Notes under the pieces: generated by a model
Database searches by the model: none
What the model saw: the letters and a program-made list of their open reading frames with translations, nothing else
Told to the model about the DNA's origin: nothing
Position numbers and translations under genes: made by a program
From: Pseudomonas anuradhapurensis
GTDB lineage: Bacteria > Pseudomonadota > Gammaproteobacteria > Pseudomonadales > Pseudomonadaceae
Assembly: GCF_014269225.2 (NCBI RefSeq)
Contig: NZ_CP077097.1
Location: forward strand, 5,033,001-5,097,000
Length of the DNA stretch: 64,000 bases
Direction: 5' to 3'
In this document: positions 1 to 7,917 of the stretch, piece after piece
Position numbering within the stretch: position 1 is the first letter of the stretch
Layout: each line of letters opens with the position of its first letter

Positions 1-91
1 TCAGCGACAGCGGTTCACCCTGATACGGCGTTGCCGACGCCAGTGGAATCGACAGCAGGGCTGCCAGCACCAACTTCATCAATCGTTTCAT
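1..91 (-). CDS. pilQ: Type IV pilus secretin PilQ, N-terminal fragment (runs off the window)
   Basis: Only the first 30 codons lie in the window. They read as a signal peptide: MKRLMK basic start, hydrophobic LVLAALLSIPLA core, and an ASA-like cleavage site before TPYQGEPLSL. PilQ is the outer-membrane secretin through which the pilus exits, and its gene is the usual last gene of the pilMNOPQ operon. The start lies inside the end of the upstream pilO-pilP gene, overlapping it by 77 bases, which implies translational coupling. Identification rests on position after pilMNOP plus the signal peptide, because the secretin domain itself is outside the window. Confidence 0.75.
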   Translation of the reverse strand, partial: MKRLMKLVLAALLSIPLASATPYQGEPLSL

Positions 92-1031
92 CCTGGTCCG
101 GGGCCTCCTTGCCCAGGCGGGTTGCGAGAGTCAGGAGCGCCGTGCGTTCGTGCCAGCTTCCTGCCATGAACACCCGCTCACGTATTTCGACCTGACGCTG
201 GTCGATTTGCGTCACTACCCCCTGGTCACGCCCCAGCCGATCGCCCGGGCGCACCCGATAGAGCCTGCCAGCCACCCTCAGCAGTGCTTCGTGCGCAGCT
301 CCGCGCGACAGGCTGCCGACCATTTCCACCTGCGCCAGCGGCACGCTGCCCAGCCCGGCGCTCGGTAGCTGCGACGCCCCGGAGGCAAACGGATCGATTG
401 CCGGCACTACCGTCGCGGCCCTGGCCGGCATCTGCGCCAGCACAGCAGGTGCCGTTGTGGGCGCCAGCGCCTGATAGGTATCAAGCCGCAACTGCAGGCG
501 CAGCAGGCCAGGCTGGCCATCGGCCGCCGCGAGCCGCAGAACACCGCGGCGCAACACGCGCGCTTGGCCGAACCAGTCGTCCAGCCACTGGCGCAAGGCT
601 GCGTAGCGCCCCACCATCTGTAGCTCCAGCGGTACCTTGCGAAAGCCAGCCTGTTGTTCCTCCTCATGTACAACGACCCGCTCGATGAGCAAGCCGTGCG
701 CATGACCCAACGCTGCCAGGCGCTCGAGCAGATCACTCATGCCCTCGCCAGCCGCCAGTTGCCAGTGCGCCTCCTGCAAACGCCGTTCGGCAACCGCCAC
801 GGAAGCCTGCAGCTGCTCCAGTTCGGCCAGGTGCGCGGCGCTGGCTGCCTGCTGTTCAGCGAGCGCGACGTGCCGGGCATTCTCCCGTGCCTGTTGTTGC
901 AACACTGCCGGCAAACGAATCGCGCAGCCAAGGCCAAATACCGCCACTGCCACCAGCCCTGGCGCCAGCAGCCGAAAGCGGCGGGCGCGGCTGACCACCG
1001 CCAGCCAGGCCAGCACCTGCGCTGGCTTCAT
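15..1031 (-). CDS. pilOP: Fused type IV pilus alignment proteins PilO-PilP
   Basis: The 338-residue protein joins two inner-membrane alignment-complex proteins that are normally separate. Residues about 1-190 look like PilO: one transmembrane segment (LLAPGLVAVAVFGLGCAI), a coiled coil rich in A, E, Q and L, and a periplasmic ferredoxin-like fold. After a Pro/Ala/Thr linker (about 190-212) comes a PilP-type domain: DPFASG, VPLAQVEMVGSL, a glycine-rich VRPGDRLG strand and a closing ERTALLTLATRL. The PilP lipoprotein signal and its cysteine are absent, so the domain would be tethered by the PilO helix. PilO plus PilP usually total about 380 residues. The start overlaps the pilN stop (ATGA). PilMNOP connects the cytoplasmic motor to the PilQ secretin. 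Confidence 0.85.
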   Translation of the reverse strand: MKPAQVLAWLAVVSRARRFRLLAPGLVAVAVFGLGCAIRLPAVLQQQARENARHVALAEQQAASAAHLAELEQLQASVAVAERRLQEAHWQLAAGEGMSDLLERLAALGHAHGLLIERVVVHEEEQQAGFRKVPLELQMVGRYAALRQWLDDWFGQARVLRRGVLRLAAADGQPGLLRLQLRLDTYQALAPTTAPAVLAQMPARAATVVPAIDPFASGASQLPSAGLGSVPLAQVEMVGSLSRGAAHEALLRVAGRLYRVRPGDRLGRDQGVVTQIDQRQVEIRERVFMAGSWHERTALLTLATRLGKEAPDQDETIDEVGAGSPAVDSTGVGNAVSG

Positions 1032-1564
1032 GACCAGAACGCCGAAACACAGGCGCTGAGCACAAACTCATCGCCGCCCGGCAGGCTCTCGATGCGCTTG
1101 AGCTCCAGCCCGAGCAATGCCCCCGAGCGGTCCAGGTCGCGCATGAATTGCGCGACCACGGCACCGGAGGTAGCCAACCCGGTCATTTGCAGGCGGCCGT
1201 CTTCAAGACTGAGATCAAGTAACTGGATACCTTGCGGCAACGCCCCTTCAAGGTCCGCGAACACGCCGGCCAACACATCCTGGTGGGCACGCAGGCTCTC
1301 CAGCGCCATCGCCCGGGCGAGTAGGGTTTCATTCAGCTCACGCACATCGGCCAACGGTTGCAGTTGCTCGCGTAGCGCTGCAAGGGCTGCCTGGCGCTGG
1401 TCGTGGGCCAACGCTTGCTGCTGCCCGCGCTGACGGGCCAGCTGGTCGACCAGCATCACTGCGCACATGGCCAGAACTGCGCCAGCGACCAATTGTCGGC
1501 GCAGAAGCCGGAGCGCAGCCTGGCGCTGCCGTTCCCGCCAGGGCAGCAGGTTCAGGCGCATCAT
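1028..1564 (-). CDS. pilN: Type IV pilus inner-membrane protein PilN
   Basis: This 178-residue protein begins MMRLNLLPWRERQR, the conserved PilN N-terminal motif (xxNLLPWR) that docks into the groove of PilM. One transmembrane helix follows at about residues 27-43, then a coiled coil and a periplasmic domain that pairs with PilO. I chose the ATG at 1564 because it overlaps the pilM stop by four bases (ATGA). The second ATG directly after it is equally possible. An in-frame extension upstream runs through pilM coding sequence and is not credible. The gene ends in a second ATGA overlap with pilOP. Confidence 0.88.
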   Translation of the reverse strand: MMRLNLLPWRERQRQAALRLLRRQLVAGAVLAMCAVMLVDQLARQRGQQQALAHDQRQAALAALREQLQPLADVRELNETLLARAMALESLRAHQDVLAGVFADLEGALPQGIQLLDLSLEDGRLQMTGLATSGAVVAQFMRDLDRSGALLGLELKRIESLPGGDEFVLSACVSAFWS

Positions 1565-2442
1565 GACTGCACCCCACCGAGGGCCAGGGCGCAAGCCAGC
1601 AACATCGAGCCATCGACCTGCCCAAGGCCGGCCAAGCCAGGCAGAAGCCGGCAGGGCACGTGCAATCGGGCACTCAGGCTTTGCAGCCAGCCCGGGTCGA
1701 TGGGTGAGCTGCTGGCAACCCACAGGCATGCCGGCCGCGGCCCATCGGCAAGCAGCGCCTGCAGGCACCCGGGCAACTGCTCCTTCATGCCCGCCTCAGC
1801 CACTTGCAGATCCCGACGTTGCTGCAGTCGCCCCGGCTGCCAGTCATAAAGCGTTGTGCCATGCACATCGATACGCAGCAGTGCCGCCCCCTCAAGGCTG
1901 CCCTGTGGCAACAGCCGGCACAGGGCAATGCTGTCGACCTCCACAGCCTCCAGCTGCAACCCGGCTTCCTCGACCATGGCGTCAAGGGGCGCCATCGCGC
2001 TTTGCCGGCACGCCGCCACCATCACTTCGACACAACCAGGCTGAGCGCGGGAGCCACCCATTACCTGAAAGTCCAGGGCCAGGTCTTCCAGCGGAAATGG
2101 AAACAGCCGCTCTGCGTCAGCCAGCAGCTGCGCCTCCATGTCCGCCTCGTCCTGGCCCTGCGGGAGCTGGCACAGCTTGCAAATCACCAGGTTGGCGGGC
2201 AATGCCAGCGCTACCCGGCGCTGCCCCAGGCCGCTGCGACGACAGGCGCGGCGCAAGGCAGCCACCACGGCTGCCGGCTCTGCCAGCCAATCCTGGCCGA
2301 CCGGCGATTCGAACGGCTCCTGTGCCGAGACATGCACCCGGTAGCGCCGGTTGCGCCGTTGCAGTTGCACGATCCGAACGGTATCAGGGGCTATTTCCAC
2401 CCCCACGAGTGAACCCGCATCCTTGCCGAAGCGTCCTAGCAT
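1561..2442 (-). CDS. pilM: Type IV pilus actin-like ATPase PilM
   Basis: This 293-residue protein starts MLGRFGKDAGSLVGVEIAPD, typical of PilM, a cytoplasmic actin/FtsA-fold protein that binds the PilN N-terminus and couples the assembly complex to the motor ATPases. Visible landmarks are the first phosphate-binding strand (VGVEIAPDTVRIVQL), the CKLCQLPQGQ region and the EVDSIALCRLL segment. The ATG at 2442 has an AAGGAAG ribosome binding site six bases upstream; a longer in-frame start lacks one. It is the first gene of the minus-strand pil operon and is divergent from mrcA, the classic arrangement in Pseudomonas. Confidence 0.9.
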   Translation of the reverse strand: MLGRFGKDAGSLVGVEIAPDTVRIVQLQRRNRRYRVHVSAQEPFESPVGQDWLAEPAAVVAALRRACRRSGLGQRRVALALPANLVICKLCQLPQGQDEADMEAQLLADAERLFPFPLEDLALDFQVMGGSRAQPGCVEVMVAACRQSAMAPLDAMVEEAGLQLEAVEVDSIALCRLLPQGSLEGAALLRIDVHGTTLYDWQPGRLQQRRDLQVAEAGMKEQLPGCLQALLADGPRPACLWVASSSPIDPGWLQSLSARLHVPCRLLPGLAGLGQVDGSMLLACALALGGVQS

Positions 2443-2562
2443 GGTGGCTTCCTTGTCGTCTGTCGCAACGATCCGTCGCAACCCCGCGCCAACACCGGGC
2501 CGCGCCTGCGCATCGAGGCGACGGGCAGCCTGACCGGTAACCCGGAGAGGCTAAAAAATGCT

Positions 2563-2568
2563 TATAAT
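2563..2568 (+). promoter_or_regulatory. Possible -10 element upstream of mrcA
   Basis: A perfect TATAAT lies 66 bases before the mrcA start in the 191-base pilM-mrcA divergent spacer. No convincing -35 hexamer is present at 16-18 bases, so this is a candidate only. Confidence 0.35.
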
Positions 2569-2633
2569 GCCCAGCGTTTTTTGGTCCGCCGGACCTGCGT
2601 GCAATCCACTCCCAACCTGGACACCGAAAAGCC

Positions 2634-5087
2634 TTGATACGCCTGCTGAAGTTCTTCTGGTGGTCTTCCGTCGCAGTCATCTGCGCGCTCGTACTCGGTG
2701 TGAGCGGTGCGTTTCTGTATCTTAGCCCCAGCCTGCCCTCGGTCGAATCGCTCAGAAGCATCCAGTTGCAGATCCCCCTCAGGGTGTATAGCAGCGATGG
2801 CAAGTTGATTGCCGAGTTCGGCGAAATGCGCCGCTCGCCGATCCGCTTCGCGGAAATTCCCCCACAGTTCATCCAGGCGCTTCTGTCAGCCGAGGACGAC
2901 AATTTCCTCAATCACTACGGTGTCGACCCCAGCAGCCTGATGCGCGCCGCGACCCAGTTGGTGAAAACCGGGCATATCCAGACCGGCGGCAGCACCATCA
3001 CCATGCAGGTGGCGAAGAACTTCTTCCTCACCAGCGAGCGCAGTTTCTCGCGCAAGACCAACGAGATCCTGCTGGCCTTGCAGATCGAGCGAGAGCTGAC
3101 CAAGGACGAGATCCTCGAGCTGTACGTGAACAAGATCTACCTGGGCAACCGTGCCTACGGCATCGACGCCGCTGCGCAGGTGTACTACGGCAAGTCGATC
3201 CGCGATGTGAGCCTGGCGCAGATGGCGATGATCGCCGGCCTGCCCAAGGCCCCGTCGCGCTTCAACCCGCTGGCCAACCCGGTGCGCGCCAAGGAGCGCC
3301 GCGACTGGATCCTCGGCCGCATGTACAAGCTCGGCAAGATTGACGAGGCCAGCTACCAGGCTGCCCTGGCCGAGCCGCTCAACGCCAGCTACCACGTGCC
3401 CGCGCCAGAAGTTAATGCACCCTATATCGCCGAAATGGCCCGCGCCGAAATGGTCGGCCGTTATGGCAGCGACGCCTACACCGAAGGCTTCCGCGTCACC
3501 ACCACGGTGCCCAGCGACATGCAGGAAATGGCCAACAAGGCCATCCTCAACGGCCTGTCCGAATATGACGAGCGCCACGGCTACCGCGGGCCGGAAGCAC
3601 GCTTCCCCGGCCGCACCCAGGCGGCCTGGCTGCAGGAACTGGGCAAGCAGCGCATGCTGGGCGGCCTGGAGCCGGCCATCGTCACCCAGGTCGAGAAGGC
3701 CGGCCTCAAGGTGCTGACCCGTAGCGGCCAGGAAGAACTGGTGGCCTGGGATACCATGAAATGGGCCCGCCCGTTCATCAACAGCAACGCCCAGGGCCGT
3801 GCGCCGCAGTCACCGGCGGATGTCGCCCAGGTCGGCGACCTGGTACGCGTCCAGCGCCTGGAGGACGGCAAGCTCAAATTCAGCCAGGTGCCTGGCGCAC
3901 AGAGCGCGCTGGTTACCCTCGACCCTTACAGCGGCGCCATCCGTGCGCTGGTTGGCGGCTTCTCGTTCGAGCAGAGCAACTACAACCGTGCCATGCAGGC
4001 CAAGCGCCAGCCGGGCTCGAGCTTCAAGCCGTTCATCTACAGTGCTGCCCTGGATAGCGGTTATACCGCTTCCAGCCTGGTCAACGATGCGCCGATCGTG
4101 TTCGTCGATGAGTACCTGGACAAGGTCTGGCGACCGAAGAACGACACCAACACCTTCCTCGGCCCCATCCGCATGCGCGAGGCCCTGTACAAGTCGCGCA
4201 ACCTGGTGTCGATCCGCCTGCTGCAGGCCATGGGCGTGGACCGCACCATCGACTACATTGCCAAGTTCGGCTTCAACAAGCAGGACCTGCCGCGCAACCT
4301 GTCGCTGGCGCTGGGCACCGCTACGCTGACCCCGATGGAAATCGCCACTGGCTGGAGCACCTTTGCCAACGGCGGCTACAAGGTAACCCCGTACCTGATC
4401 GAGCGCATCGAGAGCCGCAGCGGCGAAACCCTGTTCACCGCCAACCCGCCGCGCGTACCGCAGGGTGCCGAGGACCATGCTGGCCTGGCAGCAGCCGAAC
4501 AGCCGATCAGCACCGCCGCCATGCCGGGCGAGGCCCCACCTGCCTTCAGCCAGGTAGCCTCTGCACCGCAGGCGCCAGCCGTGGCCGAACAGATCATCGA
4601 CGGGCGGACCACCTACATCCTCACCAGCATGCTGCAGGACGTGATCAAGCGTGGCACCGGCCGCCGGGCGCTGGCCCTGGGCCGCACCGACCTGGCCGGC
4701 AAGACCGGTACCACCAACGAGTCCAAGGACGCCTGGTTCTCCGGCTACAACGCCGACTACGTGACCACCGTGTGGGTCGGTTTCGACCAGCCTGAGACCC
4801 TTGGCCGCCGCGAGTATGGTGGCACCGTGGCGCTACCGATCTGGATGAGCTTCATGGGTGCGGCACTCAAGGACAAGCCTGAGCATGCGCCTGCCGAGCC
4901 GGAAGGCATCCTCAGCCTGCGCGTCGACCCGGTCAGCGGTCGCGCTGCCTCGCCCAGCACGCCAAACGCCTACTTCGAGCTGTTCAAGGCCGAGGATTCG
5001 CCGCCTTCGGTGGACGAACTGGGCACCGGAGCGGCGCCGGGCAGCCCGCTGCCGGCGGATGAAGCGGCGCCGATGGATCTGTTCTAA
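2634..5087 (+). CDS. mrcA: Penicillin-binding protein 1A (bifunctional glycosyltransferase/transpeptidase)
   Basis: This 817-residue class A PBP polymerises and cross-links peptidoglycan at the outer face of the inner membrane. It has a short cytoplasmic N-terminus, one transmembrane helix (residues about 8-30), and a GT51 domain with the catalytic EDDNFLNHYG motif and GGSTITMQVAKN. An OB-like insertion follows, then a transpeptidase domain with SSFK (nucleophile about Ser462), the SRN motif in KSRNLVS, and KTGTTN. The start is TTG, read from similarity to the Pseudomonas family N-terminus (xRLLKFxWW); no upstream ATG gives a better fit. It is divergent from the pilMNOPQ operon, a long-conserved pairing. 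Confidence 0.95.
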   Translation: MIRLLKFFWWSSVAVICALVLGVSGAFLYLSPSLPSVESLRSIQLQIPLRVYSSDGKLIAEFGEMRRSPIRFAEIPPQFIQALLSAEDDNFLNHYGVDPSSLMRAATQLVKTGHIQTGGSTITMQVAKNFFLTSERSFSRKTNEILLALQIERELTKDEILELYVNKIYLGNRAYGIDAAAQVYYGKSIRDVSLAQMAMIAGLPKAPSRFNPLANPVRAKERRDWILGRMYKLGKIDEASYQAALAEPLNASYHVPAPEVNAPYIAEMARAEMVGRYGSDAYTEGFRVTTTVPSDMQEMANKAILNGLSEYDERHGYRGPEARFPGRTQAAWLQELGKQRMLGGLEPAIVTQVEKAGLKVLTRSGQEELVAWDTMKWARPFINSNAQGRAPQSPADVAQVGDLVRVQRLEDGKLKFSQVPGAQSALVTLDPYSGAIRALVGGFSFEQSNYNRAMQAKRQPGSSFKPFIYSAALDSGYTASSLVNDAPIVFVDEYLDKVWRPKNDTNTFLGPIRMREALYKSRNLVSIRLLQAMGVDRTIDYIAKFGFNKQDLPRNLSLALGTATLTPMEIATGWSTFANGGYKVTPYLIERIESRSGETLFTANPPRVPQGAEDHAGLAAAEQPISTAAMPGEAPPAFSQVASAPQAPAVAEQIIDGRTTYILTSMLQDVIKRGTGRRALALGRTDLAGKTGTTNESKDAWFSGYNADYVTTVWVGFDQPETLGRREYGGTVALPIWMSFMGAALKDKPEHAPAEPEGILSLRVDPVSGRAASPSTPNAYFELFKAEDSPPSVDELGTGAAPGSPLPADEAAPMDLF

Positions 5088-5212
5088 AGGCAGGTGCCTG
5101 TCTCAGGTTTTGAGTGGGCGCGTAAATCGAGCGCCGCCCGCGCGGCGCATCGCGAGCTACGGACATGTCGCGACGAACACCTTGCAGCCCTGACGCATTT
5201 CCATGGCACAAC

Positions 5213-5247
5213 AAAAAGCCCCGGCTCATGCGAGCCGGGGCTTTTTT
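5213..5247. terminator. Bidirectional intrinsic terminator between mrcA and maeB
   Basis: A perfect 11-bp stem (AGCCCCGGCTC and its complement) around a four-base loop is flanked by A and T runs on both sides. It can therefore end both the plus-strand mrcA transcript and the minus-strand maeB transcript. Confidence 0.85.
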
Positions 5248-5264
5248 GTGTCGCTCAGCTGCAA

Positions 5265-6533
5265 TCAGCCGTTGAACACATCATCCACGCTGGTCAGCGG
5301 GTAGTGCTTCGGATACGGCAGGGTCGCTACGCCGGATTCGATGGCAGCCTTGGCCACGGCGTCGGAAACGACGGTGATCAGGCGGGCGTCCAGCGGCTTC
5401 GGAATGATGTACTCGCGGCCGAACTCCAGGCCTTCGACGCCGTAGGCTTCGCAGACTTCCTTCGGCACTGGCAGCTTGGCCAGGTCCTTCAGGGCGATGG
5501 CGGCAGCGATCTTCATTTCTTCGTTGATGCGCTTGGCGCGGACGTCCAGGGCACCACGGAAGATGAACGGGAAGCCCAGTACGTTGTTGACCTGGTTCGG
5601 GTAGTCGGAGCGACCGGTAGCCATGATCACGTCGCTGCGGGTGGCGTGAGCCAGCTCTGGCGAGATTTCCGGGTCCGGGTTCGAGCAGGCGAACACGATC
5701 GGGTTGGCGGCCATCGACTTCAGGCCTTCGGCGCTCAGCAGGTTCGGGCCCGACAGGCCTACGAACACGTCGGCACCGTTGAGGGCGTCAGCCAGGGTGC
5801 GCTTGTCGGTCGCGTGGGCGAACTGCGCCTTGTACTGGTTCAGGTCGTCGCGGCCAGCGTGGATCACGCCGCTGCGGTCGATCATGTAGATGTTCTCGAC
5901 CTTGGCGCCCATGCTCACCAGCAGCTTCATGCAGGAGATGGCGGCAGCGCCAGCACCCAGGCAGACGATCTTGGCGTCTTCCAGCTTCTTGCCGGCGATT
6001 TCCAAGGCGTTGATCATGCCGGCTGCGGTGACGATGGCGGTACCGTGCTGGTCATCGTGGAATACCGGGATGTCGCACTGTTCGATCAGGGTGCGCTCGA
6101 TTTCAAAGCACTCAGGCGCCTTGATGTCTTCGAGGTTGATGCCACCGAAGGTGATCGAGATACGGCGAACGGTGTCGATGAACGCCTGCGGGCTCTCCGA
6201 TTCCACTTCGATGTCGAACACGTCGATACCGGCGAAACGCTTGAACAGTACACCCTTGCCTTCCATGACCGGCTTGGAGGCCAGCGGGCCGAGGTCGCCC
6301 AGACCGAGGATGGCAGTACCATCGGAAATCACCGCAACCAGGTTGCCCTTGCCGGTGTATTTGTAAGCCAGCTCTGGATCACGGCCGATTTCACGCACCG
6401 GCTCTGCAACACCTGGGCTGTAGGCCAGGGCGAGGTCACGGGCGGTGGCAGTGGGCTTGGAAAGTTCGACGCTCAGTTTCCCCGGACGAGGTTGGGCGTG
6501 ATATTCGAGAGCGGCGGTTTTCAGGTCTGACAT
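5265..6533 (-). CDS. maeB: NADP-type malic enzyme, short form
   Basis: This 422-residue enzyme decarboxylates malate to pyruvate, making NAD(P)H and linking the TCA cycle to gluconeogenesis. Family signatures include YSPGVAEPVREI, the FxDDQHGTAIV block, the GAGAAAISC dinucleotide-binding loop and FACSNPDPEI. It lacks the C-terminal phosphotransacetylase-like domain of the roughly 760-residue E. coli MaeB, so it is the short single-domain form common in Pseudomonas. The start MSDLKTAALEYHAQ was chosen from family alignment; an upstream in-frame ATG would add 22 atypical residues. It is a single-gene unit: a strong terminator follows it and 177 non-coding bases precede it. Confidence 0.9.
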   Translation of the reverse strand: MSDLKTAALEYHAQPRPGKLSVELSKPTATARDLALAYSPGVAEPVREIGRDPELAYKYTGKGNLVAVISDGTAILGLGDLGPLASKPVMEGKGVLFKRFAGIDVFDIEVESESPQAFIDTVRRISITFGGINLEDIKAPECFEIERTLIEQCDIPVFHDDQHGTAIVTAAGMINALEIAGKKLEDAKIVCLGAGAAAISCMKLLVSMGAKVENIYMIDRSGVIHAGRDDLNQYKAQFAHATDKRTLADALNGADVFVGLSGPNLLSAEGLKSMAANPIVFACSNPDPEISPELAHATRSDVIMATGRSDYPNQVNNVLGFPFIFRGALDVRAKRINEEMKIAAAIALKDLAKLPVPKEVCEAYGVEGLEFGREYIIPKPLDARLITVVSDAVAKAAIESGVATLPYPKHYPLTSVDDVFNG

Positions 6534-6710
6534 GGTGGGCATTCCGCTGTTTACTGTTCTGACGGACCGCCGAGGATACGCAAAGAGCCGGGGAGCCACA
6601 AGACTGGCCGGTCACTTGTGTCAAGGCCTTTAGCCTACGACTTTACGCTATAACCCACGGGGCATACGGCTCACAGTGTGTACAATCCAATAGCGAAATG
6701 TCTACAACTT

Positions 6711-7532
6711 TTAGCCTGAAATACGTTCCAACATGCTTGGATCGGTCAATGGCAACACCCAGCGCCGCTGCCCTGGCTTGAGGCCGCCCTTGCGGGAACG
6801 ATCCAGCACCCAGCCGCGCGCTTCGACCTGGCGTCCCTTGAGGTTATCGAAGAAGCTGGCGGGGAAGTTGCGTTGCAGACGAGCGGGAACCTGCAGCACC
6901 ACGGCATCGTCCAGGTTCAGCCAAACTCCGCCACGGTTGCGCTGCACAGCCTGGATACGGCCAGCGACAACGGCGAAACCGGACTGCCGCAGCTCTTCGG
7001 CACGTAGCACTGGCGAGCGTCGCCACAAGCCGGCGCCAGCCTTGCGCGCCGCCTGCTCGGCCAGCTGGTGGCAAGCGCTAAGGCGCACATTAGGGGCAAC
7101 CGCCACCCGATAGCCCAAACCCTCGCCGAGCAATTGTGCTTCCAGATTGTCGCCATTGCTGGCGTAGATATGCGCCAAGGTTCGGCCGTATTTGTCTTTG
7201 CTGTCGATGCCCGGCACCAAGCCGACACGCCCGTCACTGGCCTTGACCAATGCCTGCAGGCGTCGCTTGGCGGCCTCCGCATAGGGTTCGCTGCTACGCC
7301 CGTTACGGCCGATTTCCGGGGCATTGATGCCTATCAGCCGCACGCTGCGGCCATCGACCAGACGCAAGGTATCGCCATCTACCACCTGGCGCACCGCCAC
7401 CTGCTGCGGCCTGTCCGGCAGCGGGCAGAACGCCTGGGCCGGCAGGTGCCAGATGAGGCCCATAAAAAAAGCGCCCACAAGGGGCGCCTTTTTTTGCAGC
7501 AATGCGAAACCCGAGGGGCTCGCCATGCGCAT
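6711..7532 (-). CDS. Secreted SNase-like (thermonuclease fold) nuclease
   Basis: This 273-residue protein has a staphylococcal nuclease domain at about residues 45-165: VVDGDTLRLVDG, VRLIGINAPE and DKYGRTLAHIY carry the calcium-binding and catalytic acidic and arginine positions. A C-terminal region of about 100 residues (ending VLPLTDPSMLERISG) is also seen in Pseudomonas homologues next to rpmE. With the ATG at 7532 the N-terminus forms a good signal peptide (KK, then a hydrophobic APLVGAFFMGLIW core, AQA cleavage site). That ATG lies two bases after the rpmE stop, with AAGAAG upstream. The alternative ATG at 7463 would lose the signal peptide and has no ribosome binding site. Role: extracytoplasmic nucleic acid degradation, inferred. 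Confidence 0.8.
   Translation of the reverse strand: MRMASPSGFALLQKKAPLVGAFFMGLIWHLPAQAFCPLPDRPQQVAVRQVVDGDTLRLVDGRSVRLIGINAPEIGRNGRSSEPYAEAAKRRLQALVKASDGRVGLVPGIDSKDKYGRTLAHIYASNGDNLEAQLLGEGLGYRVAVAPNVRLSACHQLAEQAARKAGAGLWRRSPVLRAEELRQSGFAVVAGRIQAVQRNRGGVWLNLDDAVVLQVPARLQRNFPASFFDNLKGRQVEARGWVLDRSRKGGLKPGQRRWVLPLTDPSMLERISG
7464..7497 (-). terminator. rpmE intrinsic terminator inside the nuclease signal-peptide codons
   Basis: On the minus strand a GCGCCC/GGGCGC stem with a five-base loop is followed directly by seven T residues. It sits 38 bases past the rpmE stop and within the first 24 codons of the nuclease gene. Confidence 0.7.
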
Positions 7533-7534
7533 GA

Positions 7535-7750
7535 TTACTTCTTGGTACCGAACATACCGAAGCGATCGGCGAACTTCTGTACGCGACCACCGGTGTCCAG
7601 GACTTTCTGCTTACCGGTGTAGAACGGGTGGCACAGGTTGCAAACGTCGATCGCCAGGGTGCTGCCCAGGGTCGAACGAGTTTCGAACTTGTTGCCGCAG
7701 CTGCAGGTGACTGCAACTACTTCGTAGTTCGGATGAATATCTGCTTTCAT
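7535..7750 (-). CDS. rpmE: 50S ribosomal protein L31 (zinc-binding form)
   Basis: This 71-residue protein [20 protein letters not shown] is ribosomal protein L31, which bridges the two ribosomal subunits. The four zinc-ligand cysteines are present (CSCG near residues 16-18 and CNLC near 37-40), so it is the C+ form rather than the zinc-independent paralogue. The [20 protein letters not shown] signature completes the family pattern. An in-frame upstream ATG exists but adds 13 residues unlike the family. The gene is divergent from priA, with about 170 bases between the starts, as in other pseudomonads. Confidence 0.96.
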   Translation of the reverse strand: MKADIHPNYEVVAVTCSCGNKFETRSTLGSTLAIDVCNLCHPFYTGKQKVLDTGGRVQKFADRFGMFGTKK

Positions 7751-7917
7751 GGTCACTTCCTCGAGCTGCGTGCCGCCACCCAACACCAATTGTTGAATAC
7801 CGCACGTAATTAGGCGGCGAATAATACCAGAGCGTCGCGCCAGTGCAAGTTGTCGCTTGCACCGACCGTCGTCTGCTAGGCTCGCCAGTTCTTGAAACGC
7901 CCTCCGAGACTTTCCGC

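Noticed and set aside
5094..6530. Plus-strand frame opposite maeB
   Set aside because: Antisense of a clear malic enzyme gene, with no domain pattern.
7463..7463. Alternative start for the SNase-like protein after the terminator
   Set aside because: No ribosome binding site, and the resulting N-terminus lacks a usable signal peptide.
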